The position numbers and the translations under genes were made by a program. From Lactobacillus johnsonii (GTDB lineage: Bacteria > Bacillota > Bacilli > Lactobacillales > Lactobacillaceae): DNA of 64,000 nt. Below, in pieces: positions 25,816 to 35,395 of the stretch. How positions within the stretch are numbered: the stretch's first letter is position 1; each line of letters begins with the position of its first letter. The stretch lies in the NCBI RefSeq assembly GCF_013487865.1, contig NZ_CP047409.1, positions 434,001 to 498,000 of the forward strand. Direction: 5' to 3'. The notes below the pieces were generated by a model, which did no database searches, was not told the origin of the DNA, and saw only the letters and a program-made list of their open reading frames with translations.

Positions 25816-26439
25816 ATGGAAGATGAAGTTCAATCTCCAAAAGAAGAAACTCCTAACACTTATTGGCGTTGGTTAGTAGAATCGTGGCGCTATCCTTTAG
25901 GCTACAATCCGGCAGAGAAGTGGTACGGAGTTATTACCTTACTAGGTGAAGATATTGTATTGTTTATTGGGTTAGCTATTGCAAGTAATTATATTGCTAA
26001 CATGTTTGATATTACTCTCATTCATCATGCATCCGGCTTTACTTTCTGGGCAATTGTAATCCTATTTGTCGTTCAGATTATTACTATTCTTTGTTCAATG
26101 GTTGGTCACTTATTCGTGTTTGGTAACACGGGTGGCTTTTGGCAATATGTTAATAAAGTTGCACAAGTAACTAACTGGAACTTTTGGATTGTAATTTGTG
26201 CTTTCTGCTTCTTAATCCTAAGTTTAAGCTCGGGATTACTTGGTTTTGGAGAAGCATTAGTTTGGATCTTTTATGCACTGTTTTCTTTAGGTTCATTCTT
26301 ACTAGTTGTTTGTCCTGATCCTGGAACTGAAAAGATGATTCATGATCCATTCTGGGGCGCAGTAATTTATCTAGTGATGATTGTTGTCATCTATTCTATT
26401 ATTTGGGGCTTAGCCTTTAGTATTATGATCAATTTGTAG
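25816..26439 (+). CDS. Integral membrane protein, function unknown
   Basis: A 207-aa protein with a soluble acidic N-terminus (about 30 residues with the aromatic YWRWLVESWRYPLGYNP) followed by about five membrane helices. I do not recognise the family; the layout resembles Yip1-like or other small bacterial membrane proteins. It has its own promoter-like TATAAT and a terminator, so it is likely monocistronic. Confidence 0.7.
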   Translation: MEDEVQSPKEETPNTYWRWLVESWRYPLGYNPAEKWYGVITLLGEDIVLFIGLAIASNYIANMFDITLIHHASGFTFWAIVILFVVQIITILCSMVGHLFVFGNTGGFWQYVNKVAQVTNWNFWIVICAFCFLILSLSSGLLGFGEALVWIFYALFSLGSFLLVVCPDPGTEKMIHDPFWGAVIYLVMIVVIYSIIWGLAFSIMINL

Positions 26440-26455
26440 AAATATTAAACAAAAA

Positions 26456-26505
26456 GATGTCGCTTAATCAACACGTAGTGCGAAGATTAACGACATCCTT
26501 TTTTG
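26456..26505. terminator. Bidirectional terminator
   Basis: GATGTCG-c-TTAATC (from 26456) pairs with GATTAA-CGACATC (to about 26496), with A and T runs outside, between the membrane protein and the convergent ATPase/TOPRIM pair. Confidence 0.8.
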
Positions 26506-26514
26506 TTGTGGGGA

Positions 26515-27032
26515 TTATTTTAATAAATCAGCTAGAGTATCTTCATTTGGATGATAGCTTTTATATCGTTTTAAAACTCGAATTAAATCTTCAAAATGCT
26601 CATTCCAAAATTGAAAATTATCTTCGTATGATTTTACTTTTTTGAGATCATTATAATGTTTCTTTACAAAAATACTGGGCTTTTTATAGTTACCGTTTGT
26701 GTATTTTTTATAATCATTGTGCAATAAGATAAATAATATTTCTATTTCAGGACGTGTAGTTAAATTAGTTACCTCTGATATTTTTGGAAGATATGCTTTA
26801 GGTACGACAAAATTTTCGGATCTTGAATCTAATATGCGGTATATATGAATCTTTTGTCCAAAACTCTTATTTGGTATTGCTTAGCGAACCTTTTACCGTT
26901 TCGGCATCGAATAACTTCTTCTTGTAACACATTCTCTTGAGTACACCTTAATGCATCATGACCTAAGAGAACGTCAATTATTGCTTGTTCTGTATTTCCT
27001 TCTGCGATGAAAGCCACTAATTCATTATTCAC
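26515..27032 (-). pseudogene. TOPRIM/RloB-like partner of the AAA ATPase, frameshifted
   Basis: GTG 27032 opens a frame reading MNNELVAFIAEGNTEQAIIDV, with an EGxTE motif like that of TOPRIM nucleases, which continues to RNGKRFAKQY. The frame is then lost near 26877-26885. In a second frame the protein resumes as NKSFGQKIHIYRILDSRSENF and runs to a stop at 26515. The joined product would be about 172 aa, with a second acidic motif (ILDSRSE). The start overlaps the ATPase stop codon, so the two genes form one unit. TOPRIM-like partners of such ATPases are typical effectors in defence systems (AbiL/RloB-, OLD- or PARIS-like). The exact family is uncertain. Confidence 0.65.
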
Positions 27033-28245
27033 GAGTATGGTCCACCGCTTTCTTAGTCGCCTTTTTTAATTGCATATAAGCAGAATATTCTGGGGCAGTT
27101 CCACCCAAATAATCTGATTCAAAGACATCACTCTTATTTAAATCACTTCTAACGTTAGAAGCCGAGTATCTTTGTAATTGAATCTGATTATTTCTTTTAG
27201 CAATATAAACTTCATCTCCTCGTTCTAAATCATCTAATAATTCGGAATAGTGAGTACTGAAAATCAATATTGCGCGGTTAACATTAACTTTAGGATCAGA
27301 AAAATCGTCAATAAAGGACCTAACGATAGCATGATTAAAGTGATTCTCTAATTCATCGACAAAAATTATTCCACCAGTTTGCAGAGCTGCAATTACATTG
27401 CCATATAAAGTGATCCCTTTAGCCGTACCGGATGATAAATAATGCTCAATAACATCAAATGCTGTCGCATTAATTTCTTCATCACGGTTCTTGAATTTTA
27501 GACGGTATAAAATTTTTAATTGCCCCGATTCATCTCTATCTTGTTCAATTTTCAAGTATTCAATGGTTGAATCTAAATAATTTAATATTTCAGTTGGGAC
27601 GTCTTTATCTCCATATAAAAGAGCGTTCACGTTTGCAAGCATTAAGTTACCACTAATAGATTGAACGGAATACTTTTTCTTTGCTTGTATTAATCTAAAA
27701 ATTGAATCATCCGGAGAGAGGATAGAGGTAGCATCTTCACTTAATTTATTCCGATCAAAGAGTGGTTCAATATTTTCAAAATTTAAGATATTTTTCTTGG
27801 TAGATCGCTTATTAAATTTCTTTTCGTAAATCACTTCATTGCCAATAATCCATTTTTTATCTGGACTAGTTTTATCTAGATTAAAAGTAATTACATCTTT
27901 ATATAGAGCTTTATCTATACCGTAGAAATAGGTCGTCACCTTTATTGGTTCTGTTCCAATAAAAATATCTTGAAGAGAAGTTTGATCAATTGACATTCTA
28001 TATAAAAGCAATTTAAGCATCCCTATGATGGTACTCATAATCGTTGTCTTACCGGTAGCATTTTTACCGACAATAGTAATGATATTATTGATCCAAAGAT
28101 TTCCAGCAAGATGTGTCAATTGGCTTTTAGTGCTTTCTAACACACGTGCATCACTCATGAGTGAAAATTCTAATTCATCAGAGAATAAAGGATGATTTTC
28201 TATTTTAATTTTTAGAAAATAAAGTTTATTAGTCTTTTCATTCAT
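27025..28245 (-). CDS. AAA/ABC-type ATPase of a two-gene defence-like module
   Basis: A 406-aa protein from ATG 28245, chosen because AGGAG lies 10 nt upstream; an in-frame ATG at 28293 lacks one. Walker A is VGKNATGKTT (about residues 59-68), an ABC-like signature is LSSGTAKG, and Walker B is IIFVDELENHF, followed by an H-loop-like STHYSEL. This is the RecF/OLD-like AAA_15/AAA_21 ATPase type that senses phage activity or DNA ends with a nuclease partner. The partner gene overlaps its stop codon and is frameshifted, so the module may be inactive. It stands between housekeeping genes with no mobility genes. Confidence 0.75.
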   Translation of the reverse strand: MNEKTNKLYFLKIKIENHPLFSDELEFSLMSDARVLESTKSQLTHLAGNLWINNIITIVGKNATGKTTIMSTIIGMLKLLLYRMSIDQTSLQDIFIGTEPIKVTTYFYGIDKALYKDVITFNLDKTSPDKKWIIGNEVIYEKKFNKRSTKKNILNFENIEPLFDRNKLSEDATSILSPDDSIFRLIQAKKKYSVQSISGNLMLANVNALLYGDKDVPTEILNYLDSTIEYLKIEQDRDESGQLKILYRLKFKNRDEEINATAFDVIEHYLSSGTAKGITLYGNVIAALQTGGIIFVDELENHFNHAIVRSFIDDFSDPKVNVNRAILIFSTHYSELLDDLERGDEVYIAKRNNQIQLQRYSASNVRSDLNKSDVFESDYLGGTAPEYSAYMQLKKATKKAVDHTRE

Positions 28246-28321
28246 TCTACATTTGCTCCTTAATTTAAGAAATAAAGTATTGGGGTTTTTCATCTATAAT
28301 TATAGTTGATTTTTGAGCTTT

Positions 28322-28361
28322 TATACAGATAAAGTGTTTAAAAATACAACTTATCTGTATA
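28322..28361. repeat. Inverted repeat in the ATPase promoter region
   Basis: TATACAGATAA (28322-28332) and its exact complement (28351-28361) with an 18-nt spacer lie upstream of the ATPase start (minus strand). It may be a regulator site or part of a transcription terminator; there is no matching regulator gene nearby. Confidence 0.55.
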
Positions 28362-28365
28362 GAAA

Positions 28366-28403
28366 ATCCATATCCATTAGCTTGACAGTTAACGGATATG
28401 GAT
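28366..28403 (-). terminator. Terminator of clcA
   Basis: ATCCATATCC (28366-28375) and its complement (28394-28403). On the minus strand the stem is followed by TTTTC, just past the clcA stop. Confidence 0.75.
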
Positions 28404-28415
28404 CTAGAACTATAT

Positions 28416-29774
28416 TTATTCAGTTTCAGACTTAGTCAACTTACGAAAGTCCATTTGAATCCTTAATGCTTCGTAGATTGGCTTTCCACCTAAGAGATCT
28501 AAAACGAAATAAGCAATAAAAGTTGCTACTAGCATTGGAAAGATCTGTTCAACTGAACCAACCATTTCAGTTAAAAGCGTTAAAGCAGTGAAGGGCGCTT
28601 TTTCAATAGCGCCAAAGTAAGCACACATTGAGGTAACAATAATAATGCCATAGCAGCTTTTAGGAGCAATATTAAAGTGAATCATAATCATAGCAAAGAT
28701 AACCCCAAGTAAGGCACCTAAGACAAGAATTGGCATAAAAATACCACCAGGAACGGAAGCTCCGTAAGAAATCATTGAAAAGATAAAACGAACTAAGAAC
28801 CAAATAAGTGGCAATAAAATTAAACTAAATGTTCCAGTTTGAATGCTCTTCACAAATGTTGGTTCAAAAAGACTCGAAATAAAGTCGTGAGAACCACCAA
28901 GTAATTTTGCATTCCAAAGGCCAATAGGAATTACTAAGATCAGAGGAACAATACTGTGATAAATTTTCGGTATTTTTGTAAGTTTTGAATAAATAGGCTT
29001 AAGACTTAAGAGGCAATATTGATAAACGTAAGCTAGCAAGCCTAAAATGATGCCTATCAAAAGTAAGAACCAATAAGAAGTTAGCGGTAGCGGTCTCTCT
29101 AGTGGGAGATAAAGACAAGGTGTTGTACCAAAAAAGCATAGGGTGATTAAGTCAGAAGACATAGCAGCTGCTAAGGCAGTTAAACATTCTTTTGGTGTGA
29201 AATTAAAGGTTATTTCTTCTACTAGGAAGAAGACTCCAGCTAAGGGTGCTGAGAAGGCAGCACTTAATCCGGCTGCAATACCACAACCTTGCAAGCGTTT
29301 AAGGTTAGTAGGATCTGCTTGAAATAGTTTGTTACCGAATGCTTGTCCCACCATTGCACCCATTTGAATACAGGGACCTTCGCGTCCTAAAAATAGCCCT
29401 GGACAAATTGCTAAAAGACCACCAACAAATTTGCGCCATAAGATACTCCACCAATTCATTTTGTTTTCGTCAAGCATAACGGCTTCAATTTGTGGAACAC
29501 CAGAACCAGTAATATTGTTTAATACCGGTTTAATAACTTGACTAAGAAGGAAGACGACCAATATAGTAGCGATCACATAAGGAATTAAATAGATGGGTTT
29601 TTGTCGCATTAAGGGATAGATGAAAAATAAAAATTTCATTGTATGATCAATAATCCATCTAAAGATACCAACGATGAGCCCGGTTATTAATCCAATCATA
29701 ATTCCTTGCAGAAAGATAAAGAAAAAGTTTGATGTAAAGGGTTTAGCTAGAACTTGCTTAGCAGTTTTAATCAT
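28416..29774 (-). CDS. ClC-family chloride channel/antiporter
   Basis: A 452-aa membrane protein with the ClC selectivity motifs GSGVPQIEA, GREGPCIQMG and GGIFMPILVLGA, and the EKAPFTALTLLTEM segment. The glutamate in GREGP is the gating Glu of Cl-/H+ antiporters. It ends without CBS domains. It likely exchanges Cl- or F-/H+ across the membrane, possibly in acid tolerance. Transcribed alone, with AAAGG before ATG 29774. Confidence 0.92.
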   Translation of the reverse strand: MIKTAKQVLAKPFTSNFFFIFLQGIMIGLITGLIVGIFRWIIDHTMKFLFFIYPLMRQKPIYLIPYVIATILVVFLLSQVIKPVLNNITGSGVPQIEAVMLDENKMNWWSILWRKFVGGLLAICPGLFLGREGPCIQMGAMVGQAFGNKLFQADPTNLKRLQGCGIAAGLSAAFSAPLAGVFFLVEEITFNFTPKECLTALAAAMSSDLITLCFFGTTPCLYLPLERPLPLTSYWFLLLIGIILGLLAYVYQYCLLSLKPIYSKLTKIPKIYHSIVPLILVIPIGLWNAKLLGGSHDFISSLFEPTFVKSIQTGTFSLILLPLIWFLVRFIFSMISYGASVPGGIFMPILVLGALLGVIFAMIMIHFNIAPKSCYGIIIVTSMCAYFGAIEKAPFTALTLLTEMVGSVEQIFPMLVATFIAYFVLDLLGGKPIYEALRIQMDFRKLTKSETE

Positions 29775-29829
29775 TGTATGCCAACCTTTCTAAAATTGTT
29801 AATAAGCTTAGTTTACATCAAATTGATAA

Positions 29830-29878
29830 GATTAAAATAAAAATAAAAATAAAAATAACGATAGCGTTTAGCTACCGT
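29830..29878 (-). terminator. Terminator of guaC with a long A/T-rich tail
   Basis: ACGATAGC (29858-29865) pairs with GCTACCGT (29871-29878, one mismatch). On the minus strand the stem runs into repeated TATTTT units (29830-29857), which serve as the T-rich tail. Confidence 0.7.
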
Positions 29879-29919
29879 CAGTTCTGAATATAAATATATG
29901 TATAACCTAGATAAGCCTC

Positions 29920-30912
29920 TTATTTATCTCCATCAAAGATCGAAGATTTAACAATAACATAATCTACGACTCTGATTGCACTTAGATCTTTGCCGCCAGC
30001 ATAAGAAACAGAGGATTGAAGGTCTTCTTGCATCTCACGCAAGGTATCTTTAATTGAACCGCGATAAGGTACAAGCATTTGTTTACCTTCTACGTTTCTA
30101 TAAGCACCTTTTTGAACTTCGGAAGCTGAGCCCCAGTATTGCTTATAACGTTTACCATCAATTGTGATTAAGTTACCAGGAGATTCTTCATGACCAGCAA
30201 AGAGAGATCCAATCATGACCATTGAGGCACCGAATCGAACAGACTTAGCAATATCACCATTATGACGAATGCCGCCGTCAGCAATTAGCGGTTTTCTAGC
30301 AGCTTTTGAACACATGCGTAGCGCTGCTAGTTGCCAGCCACCAGTACCAAAACCAGTCTTTAGTTTAGTAATGCAGGCTCTACCAGGTCCGACACCAACT
30401 TTTGTTGCATCAGCACCTGCATTTTCTAATTCACGAACTGCTTCAGGAGTTGCAATATTGCCGGCTGTTAGGAAAGTATCGGGTAGCTTATCTTTAATGT
30501 ATTTGATCATTTTAATGACGTAGTCAGAATGACCATGAGCTACGTCGATTGTAATATATTCAGGGATGATCTTTTCTTTAGCCAAGTAGTCGATAAAATC
30601 GTATTCACTATCTTTAATACCAACAGAAATTGAAGCAAATAAACCTTTATCATGCATCATTTTAATAAAGTCAGCGCGCTTTTCTGGATAAAAACGGTGC
30701 ATTACATAATAGTAGCCGTTTTCTGCTAACCAAATAGCTAAGTCATCATCAATTACGCTCTCCATATTAGCTGGAACTACTGGAATCTTAAATGTTCGGC
30801 TTCCAAATTTTATGCTTGTGTCAGCCTCGCTGCGGCTCTTGATAATGCATTTATTCGGTACAAGTTGAATATCATCATAATCGAAGGCTTCCATACTAAA
30901 GTAATTGCTCAT
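29920..30912 (-). CDS. guaC: GMP reductase
   Basis: A 330-aa TIM-barrel enzyme of the IMPDH/GMPR family. It has the catalytic Cys loop [19 protein letters not shown] (landmark GPGRACITK), [15 protein letters not shown] and the C-terminal [16 protein letters not shown]. No CBS domains are present, and the length fits GuaC rather than IMP dehydrogenase. It returns GMP to IMP. It is divergent from purA, which together with purB converts IMP to AMP, so the three genes form a purine interconversion locus. Confidence 0.94.
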   Translation of the reverse strand: MSNYFSMEAFDYDDIQLVPNKCIIKSRSEADTSIKFGSRTFKIPVVPANMESVIDDDLAIWLAENGYYYVMHRFYPEKRADFIKMMHDKGLFASISVGIKDSEYDFIDYLAKEKIIPEYITIDVAHGHSDYVIKMIKYIKDKLPDTFLTAGNIATPEAVRELENAGADATKVGVGPGRACITKLKTGFGTGGWQLAALRMCSKAARKPLIADGGIRHNGDIAKSVRFGASMVMIGSLFAGHEESPGNLITIDGKRYKQYWGSASEVQKGAYRNVEGKQMLVPYRGSIKDTLREMQEDLQSSVSYAGGKDLSAIRVVDYVIVKSSIFDGDK

Positions 30913-31013
30913 CTAATTTACCTCGTGCTTTTTAAAAACTACATGAGTTAATATACGGGGGTTGTTGGGTAAAGTCAAGAGAAAAATGAATGTTTATTTT
31001 ATTGATTATTAAA

Positions 31014-31076
31014 AATGTTCGGAAATCAATTGACTATTAAGATATAGATTGTTAAACTAGTCTTCGGTTTTAAGAA
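31014..31076 (+). promoter_or_regulatory. purA promoter with a PurBox
   Basis: AATGTTCGGAAAT (31014-31026) is a perfect reverse-orientation match to the lactic-acid-bacterial PurBox AWWWCCGAACWWT. A second, weaker match (GTCTTCGGTTTT) lies at 31059-31070. TTGACT (31030-31035) and TAAACT (31053-31058) with 17-nt spacing make a plausible promoter. PurR control of purA, and possibly guaC, is inferred. Confidence 0.65.
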
Positions 31077-31101
31077 AATGATTTTTATGAGGTGAAATCA
31101 A

Positions 31102-32391
31102 ATGACAGCAATAGCAGTTGTAGGTAGTCAATGGGGCGACGAAGGAAAGGGTAAAATTACCGATTTCTTAAGTAAAGATGCAGCAATGGCTGTACGTTCA
31201 AATGGTGGTAACAATGCCGGCCACACAATTGAAATTGGAGATAAGACTTTCAAGATGCGCCTAATTCCATCTGGAATTTTTGCTGCTAAGAAGGGTGCTG
31301 TAATTGGTAATGGTGTAGTTATCAATCCAGAAGTAATGTTCGGAGAATTAGACAACCTTGAAAAAGAAGGTATCGACATTAGTGGCTTAAAGATTTCTAA
31401 TCGAGCACACGTAATTATGCCTTACCACATTTTGCAAGATACTTATCAAGAAGAAGCTAAAGGTGACAAGAAGATCGGAACTACCAAGAACGGTATTGGT
31501 CCTTGTTACATGGATAAGGCTTCAAGAATTGGTATTCGCGTTTGTGATTTACTTGAAAGAGATACTTTTGAAGAAAAATTACGTACTAATTTAGCTGAAA
31601 AGAATGCTTTATTTACTAAGGTTTATAACAAACCTGCACTTAAGTTTGAAGATATTTTTGAAAAGTATCTTGAATATGGTCAAAAGATGAAGAAATACGT
31701 TACTGATACTTCAGTAGTGGTAAATGAAGCTTTAGATAACGACGAAAAAGTTCTTTTTGAAGGTGCACAAGGAGTAATGCTTGATATTGATGAAGGTACT
31801 TACCCATACGTAACTTCTTCAAACACTATTTCAGGTGGAATTGCTTCTGGTATTGGTATGGGTGCTAACCGCTTAGATACTGTTGTTGGTGTCTGCAAGG
31901 CTTACACTACTCGTGTTGGTGAAGGACCATTCCCAACTGAATTATTAGATGAAGTTGGTGATCGCATTCGTGAAACTGCTCATGAATACGGTACTGTTAC
32001 TGGTCGTCCACGTCGTGTTGGTTGGTTTGATTCAGTTGCTCTTCGTCACGCTAAGCGTGTTGCTGGTATCAACGCTTTAAGTTTGAACTTATTAGATGTC
32101 TTTTCTGGTTTTGACAAGATTAAGATTGCCACTGCTTACGAACTTGATGGCGAAAAGATTGACTACTACCCAGCAAGTTTGAAGGAATTATACAGATGTA
32201 AGCCAGTTTACGAAGAATTACCAGCTTGGGATGAAGATATTACTAATGTAAAGACTTGGGAAGATTTACCAGAAAACGCTAAGAAGTTCTTGAACCGCGT
32301 TTCTGAATTAGTAGGTGTTCCTTTAGTTACTGTTTCAGTTGGTCCTGACCGTGAACAAACCATTGTTTTGAAGAATCCTTGGGAAATGTAA
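31102..32391 (+). CDS. purA: Adenylosuccinate synthetase
   Basis: A 429-aa GTP-dependent enzyme starting with the P-loop [14 protein letters not shown] (residues 8-21). Other signatures are [21 protein letters not shown] and [21 protein letters not shown] (landmark [11 protein letters not shown]). It converts IMP and aspartate to adenylosuccinate. It is 3 nt from purB, so the two are cotranscribed. Confidence 0.97.
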   Translation: MTAIAVVGSQWGDEGKGKITDFLSKDAAMAVRSNGGNNAGHTIEIGDKTFKMRLIPSGIFAAKKGAVIGNGVVINPEVMFGELDNLEKEGIDISGLKISNRAHVIMPYHILQDTYQEEAKGDKKIGTTKNGIGPCYMDKASRIGIRVCDLLERDTFEEKLRTNLAEKNALFTKVYNKPALKFEDIFEKYLEYGQKMKKYVTDTSVVVNEALDNDEKVLFEGAQGVMLDIDEGTYPYVTSSNTISGGIASGIGMGANRLDTVVGVCKAYTTRVGEGPFPTELLDEVGDRIRETAHEYGTVTGRPRRVGWFDSVALRHAKRVAGINALSLNLLDVFSGFDKIKIATAYELDGEKIDYYPASLKELYRCKPVYEELPAWDEDITNVKTWEDLPENAKKFLNRVSELVGVPLVTVSVGPDREQTIVLKNPWEM

Positions 32392-32394
32392 TTT

Positions 32395-33690
32395 ATGTTA
32401 GAACGTTATACTCGTCCCGAAATGGGCAAAATTTGGTCATTAGAAAATAAATACGCCGCTTGGTTAAAAGTTGAAATTGCAGCAACTAACGCTTGGGCAG
32501 AGCTTGGTGAAGTACCAGCCGAAGATGCTAAGAAGATTGCTGATAATGCTTCTTTTACAGTAGAACGCGTTAGTGAATTAGAAGCAATTACTCACCACGA
32601 TGTAGTTGCTTTTACTAGAACAGTTTCCGAAAGTTTAGGGGAAGAAAAGAAGTGGGTTCACTTCGGCTTAACTTCAACCGACGTTGTGGATACTGCACAA
32701 GGCTATATCTTAAAGCAAGCTGACGAAATTATTCTTAAAGATTTAGAAGCTTTAAAAGAAACAATTGCAGATAGTGCTCGTAAGTACAAGTACACTGTTG
32801 AAATGGGAAGAACTCATGGTGTTCAAGCAGAACCAACTACTTTTGGTTTAAAGTTGGCTCGGTGGTATGCAGAAATTAATCGTGACATTGAACGCTTTAA
32901 GGCTGCTGCTAAAGATGTTGAATCTGGTAAGATTTCTGGAGCTGTTGGTACTTTTGCTAATGTCCCACCAGCAGTTGAAACTAGCGTTTTAAAGCAACTA
33001 GGTTTAACTCAGCAACCAGTTACTAGTCAGGTTTTGCCAAGAGACTTACATGCGTACTACATTGCTACGATTGCTTTAATTGCTACAAGTATTGAAAATT
33101 GGGCAACAGAAATTCGCGGTTTGCAACGTAGTGAAATTCATGAAGTTGAAGAACACTTTAGAGCTGGTCAAAAAGGCTCTTCTGCAATGCCTCACAAGCA
33201 TAATCCAATTGGTTCAGAAAACCTATGCGGTATGGCTCGAGTAATGCGTGGCTTTATGGTGCCAGCTTATGAAGATGTAGCTTTATGGCATGAGAGAGAT
33301 ATTTCTCATTCAAGTGCTGAACGTGTGATTTTACCTGATGCAACAATTGGAATTGATTACATGTTGAACCGTTTTAACAGAATTTTGACTAACCTCGATG
33401 TTTTCCCAGAAACAATGCTTAAGAATATGGACCGTACTTATGGTTTGATTTATTCACAACGCGTGCTTTTGAAGTTAATTGATGAAGCAGGATTGTCTCG
33501 TGAAAAAGCTTACGATATGGTGCAAAAATTAGCTAATAAGTCATGGCAAGAACAAACTTCATTTAGAAAGCTAATTGAAGATAGTGAAGTTATGAATTAC
33601 TTGTCTGAAGATGATTTAGATGATGCATTTGATTATCACTATCACTTGAAGCATGTTGATGAAATTTTTGAAAAATGCGGCTTAGATTAA
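32395..33690 (+). CDS. purB: Adenylosuccinate lyase
   Basis: A 431-aa fumarase/aspartase-superfamily enzyme. Visible are MGRTHGVQAEPTTFGLK, with the active-site His, and the signature loop GSSAMPHKHNPIGSEN. It cleaves adenylosuccinate to AMP and SAICAR to AICAR. Directly downstream of purA. Confidence 0.97.
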   Translation: MLERYTRPEMGKIWSLENKYAAWLKVEIAATNAWAELGEVPAEDAKKIADNASFTVERVSELEAITHHDVVAFTRTVSESLGEEKKWVHFGLTSTDVVDTAQGYILKQADEIILKDLEALKETIADSARKYKYTVEMGRTHGVQAEPTTFGLKLARWYAEINRDIERFKAAAKDVESGKISGAVGTFANVPPAVETSVLKQLGLTQQPVTSQVLPRDLHAYYIATIALIATSIENWATEIRGLQRSEIHEVEEHFRAGQKGSSAMPHKHNPIGSENLCGMARVMRGFMVPAYEDVALWHERDISHSSAERVILPDATIGIDYMLNRFNRILTNLDVFPETMLKNMDRTYGLIYSQRVLLKLIDEAGLSREKAYDMVQKLANKSWQEQTSFRKLIEDSEVMNYLSEDDLDDAFDYHYHLKHVDEIFEKCGLD

Positions 33691-33700
33691 GATAGAAATT

Positions 33701-33744
33701 AAAACGTTTTGTTGGATATAATTATGTCTGACAAGGCGTTTTTT
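33701..33744 (+). terminator. Terminator of purA-purB
   Basis: AAAACGTTTTGT (33701-33712) pairs with ACAAGGCGTTTT (33731-33742, G-U pairs) and runs into T. Confidence 0.7.
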
Positions 33745-33767
33745 ATTTTGGGAAGGAAAATATATTA

Positions 33768-34511
33768 ATGAATCAAGAACTACTAAATAAACTTGAGCAT
33801 TTAACTGAAATATATAAATCAGGGTACTGGGGAAGCGATATGCCAGAAGATACGCGTCCTAAAAATTTAGATCACCATTCTGAAGAAAATGCTATTTTTT
33901 ATACATTGCCAACTGCTTTAGATTATCAACGAAATTCTAATACCTTGTGGAAAAGTGCTACGGCTACTTTTGAAGATAATGAAACTAGCTTTGTATTTAA
34001 TCCACAAGAAGTGATGAATAAAGATTTTACTGAAGTACGGGCAGCCTTAACTAGATATAGTTTGGCTTTGCAGAAAAATAAGCAGACACAAATTTGGATT
34101 AAACTTTGTCAGACTTTAGATAATAATTTCAATGGAAAAGTAACTGATTTTTTTGCTTATTTTGACAATGATATTCAAAAAGTTCGTCATTATATGCAGG
34201 TAGAGAAGAAAAAGGATTTTCCATACCTGTCTGGTAAAAAATTATGTAATTACTGGCTATATGTGATGTATCAGTATACGAATCTACCTTTGATTAATAC
34301 TGATCAAATTTATATTGCTACAGATCGGCATATTATTAGAGCTACGCATAAACTTGGGCTGATTACAGATGAAGAAGTAGAAAGTACAAAAGTACAGGAT
34401 TATGTAATAAAAGCTTGGATTGAAGCACTAAAGGGTACCAATTATGTACCTATTGATTTTCAATCTGCGCTTTGGTTATGGTCAAGGAATGGATTTAAGG
34501 AAGAATTATAA
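33768..34511 (+). CDS. HhH-GPD-like protein, possible DNA glycosylase relative
   Basis: A 247-aa soluble protein. The segment IYIATDRHIIRATHKLGLI (about residues 182-200) matches the VDTHVxRVxxRLGL region of the helix-hairpin-helix/GPD DNA glycosylases, including the catalytic-type Asp. The upstream KKDFPYLSGKKLCNYWLYVM lies where the hairpin would be, and the end has DFQSALWLWSRNGF. The N-terminal 100 residues match nothing I recognise and there is no FeS Cys cluster. Base-excision repair is a tentative reading. It precedes a Nudix hydrolase. Confidence 0.55.
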   Translation: MNQELLNKLEHLTEIYKSGYWGSDMPEDTRPKNLDHHSEENAIFYTLPTALDYQRNSNTLWKSATATFEDNETSFVFNPQEVMNKDFTEVRAALTRYSLALQKNKQTQIWIKLCQTLDNNFNGKVTDFFAYFDNDIQKVRHYMQVEKKKDFPYLSGKKLCNYWLYVMYQYTNLPLINTDQIYIATDRHIIRATHKLGLITDEEVESTKVQDYVIKAWIEALKGTNYVPIDFQSALWLWSRNGFKEEL

Positions 34512-34527
34512 TTAAAGGAAAAATATC

Positions 34528-34977
34528 ATGAAACATGAACATTCAGCAGGCGCGATTATCTGGCGCAAGCAAAATAACGAAATCCAATATTTATTAATTC
34601 AAAGTCAGCCTTATAAGCAATTTAAGAGTGCATGGGCTTTTTCAAAAGGACATCTTGAAGCAGGAGAAACAGCGCAAGAAGCTGCAAAACGAGAAATTTT
34701 TGAAGAAGTAGGTTTGAAGCCTGAATTTAATTTTGATTTTAGTAAAAGCTATTCATATCAAGTTACTTCAGAAATTGAAAAGACTGTAACTTTATTTTTA
34801 GCAAAATACAATCCTGATCAGGAAATAAAACAGCAAGAAAGTGAAATTAAACAAACTGTATGGCTAAACTATGAAGATGCACAAAAAAGGATCAGAGAGC
34901 AAAACTTTAAGGAATTTAGTTTTGAAGATTTATCCTTTAGTCTGGAGAAGGCTAATGATTATTTGAATGGATATTGA
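34528..34977 (+). CDS. Nudix hydrolase, Ap4A-hydrolase-like
   Basis: A 149-aa protein with a complete Nudix box GHLEAGETAQEAAKREIFEEVGL (about residues 41-63; landmark REIFEEVGL). The start HEHSAGAIIWR and the SKGHLE context resemble bis(5'-nucleosyl)-tetraphosphatases. It would hydrolyse a nucleoside diphosphate linked to another group. It starts 16 nt after the HhH-GPD-like gene. Confidence 0.85.
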   Translation: MKHEHSAGAIIWRKQNNEIQYLLIQSQPYKQFKSAWAFSKGHLEAGETAQEAAKREIFEEVGLKPEFNFDFSKSYSYQVTSEIEKTVTLFLAKYNPDQEIKQQESEIKQTVWLNYEDAQKRIREQNFKEFSFEDLSFSLEKANDYLNGY

Positions 34978-35045
34978 TTCTGAGAATAATCAGTGTGATG
35001 AGATTCTCTATAATTTAAGCAAGACTATATCTAGTTAAAATTAAA

Positions 35046-35072
35046 TACAATGTATATAAATTGTAGTATAAT
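35046..35072 (+). promoter_or_regulatory. Promoter and operator of the DinJ-YafQ-like module
   Basis: TACAAT (35046-35051) and ATTGTA (35060-35065) form an inverted repeat that abuts TATAAT at 35067-35072. An operator here fits the autorepression known for type II toxin-antitoxin pairs. Confidence 0.55.
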
Positions 35073-35095
35073 TTTAGAAAAGGAGAGTGATTAAT

Positions 35096-35395
35096 ATGGC
35101 ACATACATATAGTTATCGTGCAGATTCTAAAGATCATGATGAAGTTAAAAGAATTTTAGATAATCTCGGTTTAGACATGTCTACTAGTATTAAAATGTAT
35201 TTTAAACAAATTATTAGACATAATGGGATTCCCTTTTCAGTAACCAATTCTAATACGCTTACAGACGATACTAAGAAAGCTCTTTTACTGGCAGAAGCTA
35301 AAGATATGGGCTTAATTGAAGACGATACTCCAGCCTTTAAAGATACTAATAAATTGATTAGTTATATGAAAAAACGTGCAAAGGAATTAGAGTAA
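35096..35395 (+). CDS. Type II antitoxin, RelB/DinJ family
   Basis: A 99-aa protein from ATG 35096, preferred over GTG 35087 because AAGGAG lies too close to the latter. The N-terminus has a ribbon-helix-helix pattern (YSYRADSKDHDEVKRILDNLGLDMSTSIKMY; landmark NLGLDMSTSIKMY), which is characteristic of DinJ/RelB. It should bind and neutralise the downstream toxin and repress the operon. The stop overlaps the toxin start by 1 nt (TAATG). Confidence 0.88.
   Translation: MAHTYSYRADSKDHDEVKRILDNLGLDMSTSIKMYFKQIIRHNGIPFSVTNSNTLTDDTKKALLLAEAKDMGLIEDDTPAFKDTNKLISYMKKRAKELE

Noticed and set aside
29830..29857. (AAAAT)n-like microsatellite
   Set aside because: It is better explained as the T-rich tail of the guaC terminator on the minus strand; only about four loose units.
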